Origin: Ignavibacteriota bacterium | GTDB taxonomy: Bacteria; Bacteroidota; Ignavibacteria; UBA10030; UBA6906 | NCBI GenBank assembly: GCA_016707525.1 | Contig: JADJHP010000006.1 | Location: 343,324 to 407,323 of the forward strand | DNA: 64,000 nucleotides | Reading direction: 5' to 3' | Part shown: piece after piece, positions 42,456 through 52,433 of the stretch | How the letters are laid out: each line of letters opens with the position of its first letter | Position numbering within the stretch: position 1 is the stretch's first letter | The notes under the pieces: model-generated | The model's input: the letters and a program-made list of their open reading frames with translations, nothing else | Databases searched by the model: none | What the model was told of the DNA's origin: nothing | Position numbers and translations under genes: made by a program

Positions 42456-45400
42456 ATGAAGACCCGTATCGTTGTGACGCTTCTCTGTGCTGTGCTGGCG
42501 CTTTCGCTGGCCCAGGCGCAGATCTCGCTGCCCGTGCCTGCGGCAAAGCGCGGCAGCTCGTTGTACGAACGCAAGGGCACCCACGATGCCAATAACATCC
42601 GGACCGAGTTCTGGAACTATGGCATGGTGGGCAACTACCCGAACGATCCGGGGCGCGTCGATCTGTCCACGTTCCATTCGATCGAAGTCCCCAAGGGCTC
42701 GGGCATCAACTATTCGGACGGCACCACGCCGTTCATCCTGTCGAAGATCCTCGACCGCAGTGCCACCGAGAACTACATCATGGAGACCGGGTATCGCGAG
42801 CGGCAGAAGGCGCGTTCCCACGGCCCGGGTGTGCAGCGCTTCGAACCGCGCCCCGGCTACTTCCAGGAGAGCACCACCATCAACCGCGCACTCTCGCCGG
42901 CCATCAGCAACGATACGTTGACGTGGCCTGCGACCTGGCCCGACAAGGACATGACCTGGAACGGGAAGTGGAACGGCTATTTCGGGAAGCGGCCGGCCGC
43001 GGATCAGGAAAGCTTCACCGTGATGGACGACGATTACTATGATGCATTCGACTACGTCGCCGACACCCGCGACACCACGCGCAAGGGGCTCGGTATGAGG
43101 GTCGAGGTCCGGGGCTTCCAGTGGTCCAACCCGCAGTCCGGGAATGTGATCTTCTGGCACTACGACATCACCAATGAAAGCACCACCGACTATCCGAAGC
43201 TCAACAGCAGAGAGAACATGATCTTCGGCATCTACATGGACTCCGGGGTCGGCGGCGAAGCGTTGTCCTGTGACGGGGTCTATGAATCGGATGATGATAA
43301 TGCACACTGGGACAACTCGACCGGATTGAACCTGGTCTATACGTGGGATGTGAATGGCAGGGGCGTCGGACTCAGTTCGACGTGCGCGCACACCGGGTAT
43401 CTCGGGTACGCCTATCTGGAGACTCCCGGCAAGGAGTTCGACGGGACGGACAACGACAATGACGGCCTCACGGATGAGACCCGTAGTGGCGACCGCGGCA
43501 CGCACCTGGTCGGGCAGGGCGCCATTGCCGACTACGTGAATGCACACTACAACATGGGCAAGTTCAAGACGTTCTTTGGAGAACTTGCCGAACGCCCCGC
43601 GTACCGGGCGGGTGAGTGGTGGACCGGCGACGAGAACCTGAATTGGCTCGCGCAGTTCGATGATCTGGGCAGTGACGGTATCGGGCCGCGCAACGAAGGA
43701 TACACGGGTCCGGATGCGGACGGCACCGAGGGGAACGGGCGGCCGGACGTTGGCGAGCCGAACTTCGGGAAGACGGACCCCGACGAATCGGACCAGATCG
43801 GCCTGACCGGATTCAAAATGAACCGTATCGGTCCCGGCAGGGGGAACCCTTCGACCGAGGTGGATGATATCCAGTTCGCGATGGGTCTCGGGCGGATCCA
43901 GAACTGGCCGCAGCGCCTGTACGAGATGTTCTCCTCCAGCGATCCGGCGACCCGGTTCGACGCGAGCGTCGTCATCAATTACAATATCGGCTTCGTGTTC
44001 GCCTCCGGCCCGTTCACATTGAAGGCCGAACGGACCGAGCGGTTCAGTCTGGCCCTGGCTTTTGGAGACGACCTGGGCGAACTGCGCCGCACGGTGGCCG
44101 TTGTCCAGGCCATTTACAATGCGAACTATCAGTTCTCGACCCCTCCGCCGACGCCGACGGTGAAGGCAGAGGTGGGCGACCGGTATGTCCAGTTGACGTG
44201 GGACGATGTCGCGGAGAATGCGACGAATCCGATCGTGGGATATAATGCCTTTGAGGGCTATCGCATCTACCGGTCGACCGATCCGGAGTTCCTGGATACG
44301 AAGGTGATCCTGACCGCGCGTGGTACCACGATGGGCGGGAACGGCAAGCCGCTTGCGCAGTTCGACAAGAAGGACGGCCGTCAGGGCTACACCGCGACAA
44401 CCGTCGAGGGCATAGGGTACTACCTCGGGAACGACGGTGGCCTGACCCATACCTACCGTGACGAGTCCGTGACGAACGGGCAACTCTTTTACTATGCGGT
44501 CTGCGCGTACGATTACGGGCCGGTCCTCATCCGCGGGAACACGCAATTCACGTACTATCCATCGGAGAGCCCGATCACCATCTCGCGCACGTTGCGCGGT
44601 GGCACCGTGCTTCCGAAGAATGTCGCAGCCGTGCGCCCGAATCCCCGAGTGCTCGGCTATGCCCCGGCAGGTGTCTCGACAGCACAGCGTATCGCCGGGA
44701 CGGGGACCGGGACCGTCGGCGTCCAGGTCGCATCGTCACCGCTGGTGCCGAACGATCACCTGTTCAAGATCACCTTCAATAGTGATCCCGACAGCGTGCA
44801 CGCGACGACGTACAACCTGATCGACTCCACGACGGGGACCGTGCTGTACCGGACCGGCAACATCTTCGATGGATCGGCCACCGGGCAGGTGGCGCTCGGT
44901 GTCCTGCCGGTGGTGTACACGCCGGAGGTGATCGAGATCGATTCAGCGACAGGCTTCCTCGCGGGCAGCACAACGAACGCGAAGATCACTGCCGCGTACA
45001 ACTACACCGGCTATCCGATCAACTACAAACGGTTCGGGTTCCCGTGGGACATCTCGATCCGGTTCTCCGACCAGATCGCGGACACGTCGGTCGAGAGCTT
45101 CCCGTACGATCCGCAGCCGGTCAAGTTCACGGTGATCGCCCACACACCGGAGGGCGACAAGAAACTGCCCTTCCTCTTCTTCGATCTGGATGGCAACCAG
45201 ACGCTGGGCCATGTGCCGGGCGGGAACCATGAAGCGATCAAGATCCTGACGGGCCCGTCGACCGCAACGCCGACGGAGCGGACCACCTGGACGATAGCGC
45301 TGACCGGCGATGGCGCTTCCACGATCACCCCGACCACGGGGGATGTCTACCGGTTGTTCATCCGGCGTCCGTACACGACCGGTGATGAATTCACGTTCAC

Positions 45401-45752
45401 GACCACGGGTGAGGTGATCAAGGATGTGACGCAGGAGAACGGTGGCGCGCCGTACGTGGTTCCGAATCCGTACGTGGGCGCAGCCAGCTTCGAGCCGGCC
45501 AACTTCGGCGTCGTGGGCCGCGGCGAACGGCGGCTGGAATTCCGCAATATCCCGAAGGTCTGCACGATCCGCATCTTTACCGTGCGCGGCGACCTGGTCC
45601 AGACCCTCACCCACGACGGTTCCTCTGATGGATTTGTGGCGTGGAACCTTCGCACCAAGGACAACCTCGATGCAGCGCCGGGGTTGTACATCTATCACGT
45701 CGACGAAGGTACCGCGGGGTCCTACATCGGCAAATTTGCCATCATAAAGTGA
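42456..45752 (+). CDS. Large exported protein with fibronectin-like and FlgD-like domains
   Basis: About 1,098 residues with a signal peptide (VVTLLCAVLALSLAQAQ). The first 530 residues show no known motif but contain a calcium-binding-like segment FDGTDNDNDGLTDE; a fibronectin-like unit follows (VGDRYVQLTWDDVAENATNP, FEGYRIYRSTDPEF). The C-terminus (PNPYVGAASFEPANFG, CTIRIFTVRGDLVQTLTHD, LYIYHVDEG) resembles the FlgD-like Ig fold used as a sorting or surface domain in FCB bacteria. A GGAGAGA site supports ATG 42456 rather than 42438. It sits between the TonB receptor and the PorV-like gene and is likely surface-exposed; its function is unknown. Confidence 0.75.
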   Translation: MKTRIVVTLLCAVLALSLAQAQISLPVPAAKRGSSLYERKGTHDANNIRTEFWNYGMVGNYPNDPGRVDLSTFHSIEVPKGSGINYSDGTTPFILSKILDRSATENYIMETGYRERQKARSHGPGVQRFEPRPGYFQESTTINRALSPAISNDTLTWPATWPDKDMTWNGKWNGYFGKRPAADQESFTVMDDDYYDAFDYVADTRDTTRKGLGMRVEVRGFQWSNPQSGNVIFWHYDITNESTTDYPKLNSRENMIFGIYMDSGVGGEALSCDGVYESDDDNAHWDNSTGLNLVYTWDVNGRGVGLSSTCAHTGYLGYAYLETPGKEFDGTDNDNDGLTDETRSGDRGTHLVGQGAIADYVNAHYNMGKFKTFFGELAERPAYRAGEWWTGDENLNWLAQFDDLGSDGIGPRNEGYTGPDADGTEGNGRPDVGEPNFGKTDPDESDQIGLTGFKMNRIGPGRGNPSTEVDDIQFAMGLGRIQNWPQRLYEMFSSSDPATRFDASVVINYNIGFVFASGPFTLKAERTERFSLALAFGDDLGELRRTVAVVQAIYNANYQFSTPPPTPTVKAEVGDRYVQLTWDDVAENATNPIVGYNAFEGYRIYRSTDPEFLDTKVILTARGTTMGGNGKPLAQFDKKDGRQGYTATTVEGIGYYLGNDGGLTHTYRDESVTNGQLFYYAVCAYDYGPVLIRGNTQFTYYPSESPITISRTLRGGTVLPKNVAAVRPNPRVLGYAPAGVSTAQRIAGTGTGTVGVQVASSPLVPNDHLFKITFNSDPDSVHATTYNLIDSTTGTVLYRTGNIFDGSATGQVALGVLPVVYTPEVIEIDSATGFLAGSTTNAKITAAYNYTGYPINYKRFGFPWDISIRFSDQIADTSVESFPYDPQPVKFTVIAHTPEGDKKLPFLFFDLDGNQTLGHVPGGNHEAIKILTGPSTATPTERTTWTIALTGDGASTITPTTGDVYRLFIRRPYTTGDEFTFTTTGEVIKDVTQENGGAPYVVPNPYVGAASFEPANFGVVGRGERRLEFRNIPKVCTIRIFTVRGDLVQTLTHDGSSDGFVAWNLRTKDNLDAAPGLYIYHVDEGTAGSYIGKFAIIK

Positions 45753-45762
45753 GCGTGCCGCA

Positions 45763-46773
45763 ATGAAAAAACACGTGCTTGTCGGAATGATGGTGTTGGC
45801 GCTGGGTGTGCACCAGGTGCCGGCGCAGACGAAGGTGGGGACCACCATCGGACAGTTTCTCCTGATCGAGCCCAGCGCGCGCGTTGCGGGGATGGGCAAC
45901 GCAGGGGTGACGACCTATGAAGAGATCCAGTCGGCATATTTCAACCCTGCTGCCGCGGGCCACATCGAGCAGACCGGCGTGCAGTTCACGCACAGTCCCT
46001 GGCTCGCCGACATCACCTATGACTACGTCGGCGGCGTGCTGGCGATGGGTGATCTCGGGAACATCTTTGCCAGCGTGACCTCCCTGAATTCCGGGGACAT
46101 CGACGTGCGGACGATCAGCCAGCCTCTCGGGACCGGGGAGAAGTACACGGTGGGCGACCTCTCCTTCTCGGTGGGATACGGGAAGAGGGTCTCCGATCGG
46201 TTCTCGGTCGGCCTTCAGGTGACGTACCTCCAGGAGCGGATCTGGCACAGCTCGCTCAGTGCCATGTCTCTGAGCATCGGGACGCTCTACCAGATCTCCG
46301 AGGACGGATTCCGGATCGGCGCCAGTATCTCGAACTGGGGGACGCGGGCAAAGTATGACGGACGTGATCTGCGGGTCCTGTTCGACCAGAACACCGGAGT
46401 GAACGGTGACAATGGACAGATCCCGGCAGAACTGATGATGACCGACTATCCGCTGCCGATCCTCTTCCGTGTCGGCCTCGGGATGCCGTTCGTCATCGAC
46501 GAGAATAACCGGCTGCAGATCGCCGTGGATGCATTCCACCCGAGCGACAACGGTGAAAGCATCAGCGTCGGCGGAGAATGGCTGTTCTTCAATACCTTCG
46601 CGCTCCGCGGAGGGTATCAGCATTTGTTCCTGCAGGACTCCGAGGTGGGACTCACACTGGGGGCGGGACTGCGGTATGATGCGAACGGACTCAATCTGCT
46701 GTTCGACTATGCCTGGGCGGATTATGGACGTTTGCAGAAGGTTCAGCGGCTCACTCTGGGCGTGATGTTCTAA
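45763..46773 (+). CDS. PorV/PorQ-family outer-membrane protein
   Basis: 336 residues; signal peptide (VLVGMMVLALGVHQVPAQ), then the typical FLLIEPSARVAGMGNAGVTTYEE and YFNPAAAGHIEQTGVQFTH of the PorV/PorQ barrel family, with a C-terminal aromatic strand (QRLTLGVMF). PorV receives cargo of the type IX secretion system after export. Given T9SS tails on proteins of this locus, a role in their delivery is plausible, although such paralogues are also found as general barrels. Confidence 0.85.
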   Translation: MKKHVLVGMMVLALGVHQVPAQTKVGTTIGQFLLIEPSARVAGMGNAGVTTYEEIQSAYFNPAAAGHIEQTGVQFTHSPWLADITYDYVGGVLAMGDLGNIFASVTSLNSGDIDVRTISQPLGTGEKYTVGDLSFSVGYGKRVSDRFSVGLQVTYLQERIWHSSLSAMSLSIGTLYQISEDGFRIGASISNWGTRAKYDGRDLRVLFDQNTGVNGDNGQIPAELMMTDYPLPILFRVGLGMPFVIDENNRLQIAVDAFHPSDNGESISVGGEWLFFNTFALRGGYQHLFLQDSEVGLTLGAGLRYDANGLNLLFDYAWADYGRLQKVQRLTLGVMF

Positions 46774-46798
46774 CCATGGAGGTGGTGTACTCATCGCA

Positions 46799-49198
46799 AT
46801 GAAGAATTTCAAGACGAAGTACGGTCGGTTCTCCGAGACCGGGATGGAATACATCATCACGACCCCGCGCACCCCGCGTCCGTGGATCAATGTGATGAGT
46901 AACGGGGACTACGGGCTCACCGTGTCGCAGACCGGGAGCGGGTACAGCTGGCGCACCCATGCGCAGTTGAACCGCATCACGCGGTGGGACCAGGACCTGA
47001 TCAGGGACGAGTGGGGAAAGTACATCTATCTGCGCGATGAAAAGGGGAATCTCTGGTCGGCAGGATGGAAGCCGGTCTGTGACGAGCCGGAAGCCTATGA
47101 ATGCCGCCACGGGATCGGCTATTCCGTCATCACCTCACGGAATCACGGGATCGAGACCGAACTGACGATGTTCGTTCCTGTTGACGCCCCCATGGAAGTA
47201 TGGCAGCTCACCATCCGCAATACCACGCGGCGTGCCCGGCAGTTGTCCCTTTCCACCTATCTGGAATGGGGGCTGGGTCAGGCACCCGACTGGCACAGGG
47301 AGTTCCACAAGTCGTTCATTGAAACGTCGTACGATGCGGATGCGCATGCGGTGATCGCCACCAAACGGCTCTGGGAAGTGCCGACCGACCGCGGGCACTG
47401 GAACACGAACTGGCCCTACGTGGCATTTCATGCGTCGAACCTGAAGCCTTCTTCCTTTGATACCGACAAGGAATCCTTCCTCGGGAACTACGGCTCACCC
47501 GCACATCCCGTGGCAGCAGCATCGGCCCGGCCACTGGCGAAGAAGTCCGGCAATTGGCTCGATCCCGTCGCCAGTCTCCGCCACACCATCCGGCTTGCCC
47601 CCGGAAAAGAGACCACGATCGTGTATGTCCTGGGTTGTGCCGAAACCGCTGACGAAGCCCGGACCCTGGCCCGCACGTTCCGCACGCCGGCTGATGTCCG
47701 GAACGCTCTGGATGCCGTCGGCCGCATGTGGCATGGGTTGTTGTCGACAGTTGAAGTGCACACGCCCGACGACTCCATGAACCTCATGGAGAACACCTGG
47801 TTGAAGTATCAGGCGATCTCAGGCCGTATCTGGGGGCGCACGGCGTACTACCAAACGGGTGGAGCATACGGGTTCCGCGATCAGCTCCAGGACAGCCAGC
47901 TCTGGCTCACCATCGATCCGTCCCGGACGCGCGACCAATTGCGGCTCCATGCACGGCACCAATTCGCGGATGGTTCGGTCTACCACTGGTGGCACCCGAT
48001 GTCGGAGATCGGCATGCGCAATCAGATCTCGGACAATCTGCTCTGGCTTCCGTACGTGATGACGGGATACCTGAACGAGACCGGCGATACCGGCATCCTC
48101 GATTGCACCGAACCATTCGTGGATGAGCCATCGCCCGCATCGATGTATGACCACTGTGTTTTCGCGATCGAGAAGTCGCTCACACGTTTCAGTGACCGTG
48201 GCCTGCCGCTCATCGGTGGTGGGGATTGGAATGACGGCCTCAGTGCGGTGGGGCTCGACAACAAAGGCGAGTCCATCTGGCTTGGCCACTTCCTGCACAG
48301 GATCCTTCTGGATTTCTCGGGCGTGGCGGCGGTCCGGGGCGACCACGACCGGTCCGGACATTTTCGTGCCCGGGCAGGGGAGCTCCGCGAGAAGCTGAAC
48401 ACGCTCGGTTGGGATGGCGAGTATTACTATGGCGCCACCAAAGATTCGGGAGAACGCCTCGGGAGCCGGAAGAACACGGAGGGTCGCGTCTGGTTGAATC
48501 CGCAGACATGGGCGATCATCGGGGACGTGGCTGATGACGAGCGCGCAGAGCAGGTCTTCGATGTCGTCGAGCGCGAGCTCGAGAAGGAGATCGGCCCGCT
48601 GCTGCTCACCCCCGCCTACGCGACGCCGGACAAGTACGTCGGCTATCTCACGCGGTACAGTCCGGGGATGCGCGAGAATGGCGGCGTGTACACGCATGGC
48701 GCAACCTGGGCAGTGATCGCCGCCGCGCTCCTCGGCAGGGGCGAAGCCGCACATCGGATCTATGCCAAATTGAATCCGATCAATCGCTCACGCAAGCCGG
48801 ATGTCTACTGCGCGGAGCCGTTCGTCACCCCTGGCAATATCGAAGGCCCGGAGTCTCCGTACTATGGGCGCGGTGGCTGGACGTGGTATTCGGGATCTGC
48901 TGCATGGTTGTATAAGGTCGGCCTTGAATGGGTCCTCGGCGTGCGTGCAACGGCACACGGCCTGATCGTGGATCCGTGCATTCCTCCCTCCTGGGACCGC
49001 TACACCGTGCGGCGTAGGTTCCGTGGTGTCCAGTACACCATCACGGTCGAGAACCCCCAGCATGTCGCGTGTGGCGTGGCCAGAGTGTTCGTGGATGGTA
49101 TCGAAGCCTGCGCATCCATGGGGCCGCGTGCCAGGGTCCTTCCACCGGCCATTCCGGGGTCGACGCACGATGTTCGCGTCATCCTCGGGGGCGCGTAG
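46799..49198 (+). CDS. GH94 glycoside phosphorylase
   Basis: 799 residues, the size of cellobiose-type phosphorylases, without a signal peptide, so cytoplasmic. The N-terminal beta-sandwich starts FSETGMEYIITTPRTPRPWI; the (alpha/alpha)6 barrel contains the general acid D476 in LIGGGDWNDGLSAVG. GH94 enzymes split beta-linked glucosides with phosphate to give glucose 1-phosphate. Linkage cannot be read from sequence; beta-1,2 (sophoro-oligosaccharides), beta-1,4 or cellobionic acid are options. The adjacent GH144 genes favour beta-1,2. A GGAGGT precedes the start by about 15 bases. Confidence 0.88.
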   Translation: MKNFKTKYGRFSETGMEYIITTPRTPRPWINVMSNGDYGLTVSQTGSGYSWRTHAQLNRITRWDQDLIRDEWGKYIYLRDEKGNLWSAGWKPVCDEPEAYECRHGIGYSVITSRNHGIETELTMFVPVDAPMEVWQLTIRNTTRRARQLSLSTYLEWGLGQAPDWHREFHKSFIETSYDADAHAVIATKRLWEVPTDRGHWNTNWPYVAFHASNLKPSSFDTDKESFLGNYGSPAHPVAAASARPLAKKSGNWLDPVASLRHTIRLAPGKETTIVYVLGCAETADEARTLARTFRTPADVRNALDAVGRMWHGLLSTVEVHTPDDSMNLMENTWLKYQAISGRIWGRTAYYQTGGAYGFRDQLQDSQLWLTIDPSRTRDQLRLHARHQFADGSVYHWWHPMSEIGMRNQISDNLLWLPYVMTGYLNETGDTGILDCTEPFVDEPSPASMYDHCVFAIEKSLTRFSDRGLPLIGGGDWNDGLSAVGLDNKGESIWLGHFLHRILLDFSGVAAVRGDHDRSGHFRARAGELREKLNTLGWDGEYYYGATKDSGERLGSRKNTEGRVWLNPQTWAIIGDVADDERAEQVFDVVERELEKEIGPLLLTPAYATPDKYVGYLTRYSPGMRENGGVYTHGATWAVIAAALLGRGEAAHRIYAKLNPINRSRKPDVYCAEPFVTPGNIEGPESPYYGRGGWTWYSGSAAWLYKVGLEWVLGVRATAHGLIVDPCIPPSWDRYTVRRRFRGVQYTITVENPQHVACGVARVFVDGIEACASMGPRARVLPPAIPGSTHDVRVILGGA

Positions 49199-49282
49199 CC
49201 CATCCGTTCAGGTTCAGGCTGTCCGTCCTGCTCGCGGGGTGGACGGCCATTCCTCTCACTGGTTGTTCGATCGGATATCACA

Positions 49283-50883
49283 ATGCGACGCGGACCACTT
49301 CTGTTCCTGCTGGCCATTCTCGCGGTCGGCCATGTTGACGCTCAGATCACCGAAACCGCCCTTCTGGATACGGTCCAGTATACCGCATTTCGTTTCTTCT
49401 GGGATGAAGCCAATCCTTCCAATGGATTGATCCGTGACCGCGCCAGCGTCAACGGCACGGGCTACATTTCGTGGGTGCCTTCCAGCATCGCTTCCTGTGG
49501 ATTCGGACTCAGCGCCATCTGCATCGGGGTGGATCACGGGTGGGTCTCGCGTGCGACCGCCGCCGACCGGGTTGTGACGATGCTCCGCACGTTCTGGAAC
49601 GGGCCGCAAGGGTCAGGTTCCAACTACATCGGTGCGTACGGGCTGTTCTATCATATGCTCGACATGAGTACGGCCAAGCGGACCTGGGACAGTGAGCTGT
49701 CGACCATCGACACGGCGTTGTTGTTCGCCGGCATCGTGGACGCCCGGGAGTTCTTTGACGGGGCTGACGCCGTCGAAGTCGAGATCCGCACGCTGGCCGA
49801 CAACATCACCCGGCGAGCGAACTGGGACCTGATGCGCAATTTTCACCCCGGCATCCTTATGGGCTGGATGCCCGGCAGCGGATTCCTGAACTACGGCCAG
49901 TGGGTCGGCTATAATGAAGCCATGATCATGTATATCCTGGCCATGGGCTCGCCGACGTATCCGGTGGATTCGCTCGGGTGGAAGGCGTGGACCGCCGGCT
50001 ATCAGTGGCAGACGCACTATGGCCAGACGTATGTGATCTTTCCGCCGTTGTTCGGCCATCAGTATTCGCACTGCTGGATCGATTTCCGGAACATCCAGGA
50101 TGAGTACATGCGGGGGAAGGGGATCACGTACTTTGAGAACTCCCGCCGTGCTGCGCTTGCCCAGCGCGCCTATTGCGCCGCCAATCCGGGAAATTTCCCG
50201 GGGTACAGCGACTCCCTCTGGGGGCTGACGGCGAGCGACACGCCGACCGGCTATCGTGCGCACGGGGCACCGCCCGCACAGGATGACGATGGCACACTGG
50301 TCCCCACCGCGCCGATCAGCTCCATCGCGTTCGCACCCGAGGCCGTGCTCCCCACGATGAGGAATATGTGGAACAACTATCGCGGGAATCTCTGGACCAA
50401 ATACGGGTTCCGCGATGCGTTCAACCTCAAGGTCAACTGGTGGGATACCGATATCATCGGCATCGATCAGGGGCCGATCATCGTCATGATCGAGAACTAT
50501 CGCACGGGAAAGGTCTGGAAGCGATTCATGAAGAATGAGGACATCCAGCGGGGGCTTGCCGTAGCAGGATTCACCACCGTGACGTCGGTTGACGATCCGA
50601 CACCTCTGGTGCCGCACGCTGTCGCACTCGGCCAGAACTTCCCCAATCCATTCAATCCGTCGACGACCATCACGTTCTCCCTGCCTGCAGGAGCCACGGC
50701 ACGGGTGAGCCTGCGTATCCATAACGTGCTCGGCCAGGTGGTCGCCGATCTTGTGGATGGCATGATGGAGGGGGCAACCATGCGATCACATTCGATGGTA
50801 CCCGCCTGAGCTCAGGCATGTATTACTACCAGCTCCGTACGGGGACGACGACGATCACCCGTTCCATGCTGCTGGCAAAATGA
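49283..50883 (+). CDS. GH144-type beta-1,2-glucanase with T9SS tail, tail frameshifted
   Basis: Secreted glycosidase. A signal peptide (LLFLLAILAVGHVDAQ) precedes a glycoamylase-type (PF10091/GH144) domain: YTAFRFFWDEANPSNGLI, TWDSELSTIDTALLFAG, GYNEAMIMYILAMGSP, PPLFGHQYSHCWIDFR, YFENSRRA, GIDQGPIIVMIENYRTG. GH144 enzymes cleave beta-1,2-glucan internally. The T9SS domain begins QNFPNPFNPSTTITFS but the frame stops at 50809. The continuation HAITFDGTRLSSGMYYYQL and LLAK is found in another frame to 50883. The break fits loss of one G in the G run 50770-50774. If real, the C-terminal sorting signal would be missing and secretion lost. Confidence 0.83.
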
Positions 50884-50918
50884 CGCTACGATCCATGGTC
50901 TTCACAGGAGAGAGTTCT

Positions 50919-52327
50919 ATGCGTTACCGCTGGACGTTACTGGTCGCTGGTGTGATCGGGGTTGTCGCACTGTCGTGTACGGGTGCGCGCGAAGCGTCGG
51001 CGCCGATCATGGCGCCGCAGAAGTCCGTTGCCTGGGATCCCTTCCTTGATACGCTGCAGGAACGTACGCTGAAGTTCTTCCTGGAGACAACACCGGAGAA
51101 CGGGCTGGCGTATGACCGTTGGCCGTCCCCTTCGCCGTCCAGCATCGGCGCTGTCGGGTACGCTCTGACCTGCTATCCGATCGCCGTGGAGCGCGGAATG
51201 ATCACACGCGCGGAGGGTGCCCGGCGTGCAGCAACCACCCTCCGGTATCTGTATAGCCTGCCGCAACATCCTGGCTCGACGGCCGTGTCGGGCTACAAGG
51301 GATTCTTCTATCACTTTGTGGATGTTCGCGATGGTTCGCGCTACTGGAATTGCGAACTCTCCACCATCGACACCGGCCTGATGCTGATGGGGGCGTTCAC
51401 CTGTCAGTCGTACTTTGACGGCGTTACTCCGGACGAGGCGGCCCTGCGTGCGTACACGGATTCCCTCTATCGGCGGGTGGACTGGCAGTGGGCGACAAAC
51501 AACGGGCCGGGGATCTCCCATGGCTGGAAACCGGAGAGCGGTTTCAATGCGACCACCTGGCGGGGTATGACGAATCGGCGTTCCTCATCATGCTTGCTCT
51601 CGGTTCGCCGACCCATCCCGTGCGGGATGGCATGTGGGAGTACTGGCTGGAGCCCTGCCGCTGGGCGGACTATCGTGGCCAGAGCTTCATCAGCTTCGCC
51701 CCGCTCTTCGGTCATCAGTTCTCGTTTTGCTGGATCGATCTCCGCGGCGTGACCGACCGGTATATCCGCGAGAAGGGGATCGATTATTTCGAGAACTCGC
51801 GGCGTGCGACCTATGCGTCACGTGCCTATGCGATCGCCAACCCGCTCGGCATGGCGGGCTATGCGGACACCGTGTGGGGCATGACCGCATGCGATGGGCC
51901 GGGGGATACGACCTTCGTTGTCGGCGGCGTGAGCCGGCGCTTCACCGGCTATGCGGCGAGAGGTGCATCCTTTGATTGGAACCTGGATGATGGCACGATC
52001 GCGCCGGCCGCGGCCGGTGGCTCCCTGCCGTTTGCGCCGGAGATCTGCATCCCCGCACTCAAGGCGATGCGCACGCTGCATGGCGACCGCCTGTTCCGGA
52101 AGTACGGATTCGCGGACGGGTTCAATATGACCTACCGTACGGAGCGGTGGCCCGATGGGTGGTTCGACCCGGATCACGTCGGTATCGATCAGGGACCGAT
52201 CGCCATCATGATCGAGAACCTGCGGACGGGCTTTGTGTGGAAGCAGATCGCGCGGAACCCCTCCATCGTGAAAGGGCTCCGGCGGGCGGGCTTCTCCGGA
52301 GGGTGGCTCACGAACGCGGCACCATGA
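50919..52327 (+). pseudogene. GH144-type lipoprotein glycosidase, frameshifted
   Basis: Second enzyme of the same family, with a lipoprotein signal (VIGVVALSC) instead of a T9SS tail. The first frame holds FLDTLQERTLKFFLE, YWNCELSTIDTGLMLMGA and GISHGWKPESGFNATTWRG; the second frame holds YDESAFLIMLALGSPTHP, APLFGHQFSFCWIDLRG, YFENSRRA and GIDQGPIAIMIENLRTG to a stop at 52327. The two join if one G is added to the run 51562-51565. Repaired length is about 470 residues. A surface-anchored enzyme beside a fully secreted one is a common split of labour. An AGGAGA site supports ATG at 50919. Confidence 0.8.
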
Positions 52328-52377
52328 TGCCAGCGGTGCGCGTCACGCCGCACAGCCGTTTCTTCTTCAACCAGAAC

Positions 52378-52399
52378 CCCGCCGGTCATGACCGGCGGG
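52378..52399 (+). other. Perfect 22-bp palindrome in intergenic gap
   Basis: CCCGCCGGTCA (52378-52388) is directly followed by its reverse complement TGACCGGCGGG (52389-52399). As RNA it gives a 9-bp GC-rich stem with a CATG loop. No T tract follows. It separates the GH144 gene from the next operon segment and may act as a processing or read-through control site. Confidence 0.55.
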
Positions 52400-52433
52400 A
52401 CCGTGTTCACCATGACCACATGATGGCCCACAC

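Noticed and set aside
42450..44546. 698-residue ORF opposite the large exported protein
   Set aside because: No signal peptide or domain; its composition follows the complement of a normal coding strand.
50770..51565. Programmed frameshifting in the GH144 genes
   Set aside because: No slippery heptamer with a stimulatory structure is evident, and similar lesions occur in unrelated genes; indel error is simpler.
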